From an uncultured Collinsella sp. (GTDB taxonomy: Bacteria > Actinomycetota > Coriobacteriia > Coriobacteriales > Coriobacteriaceae): a DNA stretch of 5,096 bases. A model generated the notes under the pieces. That model was given only the letters and a program-made list of their open reading frames with translations. It was not told where the DNA came from and did no database searches. The DNA lies in the NCBI GenBank assembly GCA_958452935.1, contig CAUDVX010000071.1, positions 1 through 5,096 of the forward strand, read 5' to 3'. The position numbers and the translations under genes were made by a program. Positions 5,043-5,096 of this stretch are shown one piece after another; position 1 is the first letter of the stretch, and each line of letters starts with the position of its first letter.

Positions 5043-5096
5043 TCACAAGTAAGTAGACCTTACGGGTTGATTGAGAGGGGATGGGGTTTGTGCCCC
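5043..5096. other. non-coding right edge after the SIS gene
   Basis: Contains a 5-bp dyad GTAAG (5049-5053) / CTTAC (5059-5063) and, at the very end, GGGG (5083-5086) facing CCCC (5093-5096) across a 6-base loop. The latter could be the start of a terminator hairpin cut by the window edge. No ribosome binding site or start codon of another gene is convincing here. Confidence 0.35.

Overview
The window looks like part of a chromosome from a GC-rich, gut-type actinobacterium, most likely a Collinsella-like member of the Coriobacteriia. The grounds are high GC, strong G/C-ending codon bias (lysine almost only AAG in the central operon), AGGAGG-type ribosome binding sites, a mannose-family PTS, and a GGGAC/GTCCC-centred palindrome that I recall from intergenic DNA of this class. 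The taxonomic call is inference; there is no marker gene here.

Layout, all on the + strand. (1) 1-1074: a DMT/EamA-type membrane transporter whose first codons lie left of the window, with an unusual C-terminal tail of about 58 residues. (2) 1075-1257: a regulatory gap with a perfect TATAAT box, inverted repeats over it, and a pair of AACGGTC direct repeats 21 bp apart. (3) 1258-3859: a complete mannose-family (EII-Man) phosphotransferase permease as three tightly spaced genes: a fused EIIA-EIIB protein, EIIC and EIID. (4) 3860-4058: a 199-bp gap rich in DNA symmetry: an 18-bp palindrome that starts inside the EIID gene, a 10-bp-stem hairpin, and a 31-bp near-perfect palindrome. (5) 4059-5042: a double-SIS-domain sugar-phosphate enzyme of the FrlB/GfrE/GfrF/FraB deglycase type. 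(6) 5043-5096: non-coding edge.

How the genes work together (inference from established families): the PTS would bind an amino sugar or Amadori compound outside the cell, import it through EIIC/EIID and phosphorylate it via His9 (EIIA) and His162 (EIIB). The SIS enzyme would then split the 6-phosphorylated product into a hexose phosphate (glucose-6-P for an Amadori compound) and the free amine or amino acid. This is the logic of the Salmonella gfr system for fructoselysine/glucoselysine. It fits reports, as I remember them, that a human gut Collinsella uses epsilon-fructoselysine from heated food. The exact substrate cannot be read from the sequence. The most notable points are the compact one-deglycase pathway, the fused EIIAB, and the structured DNA separating the permease from the enzyme.
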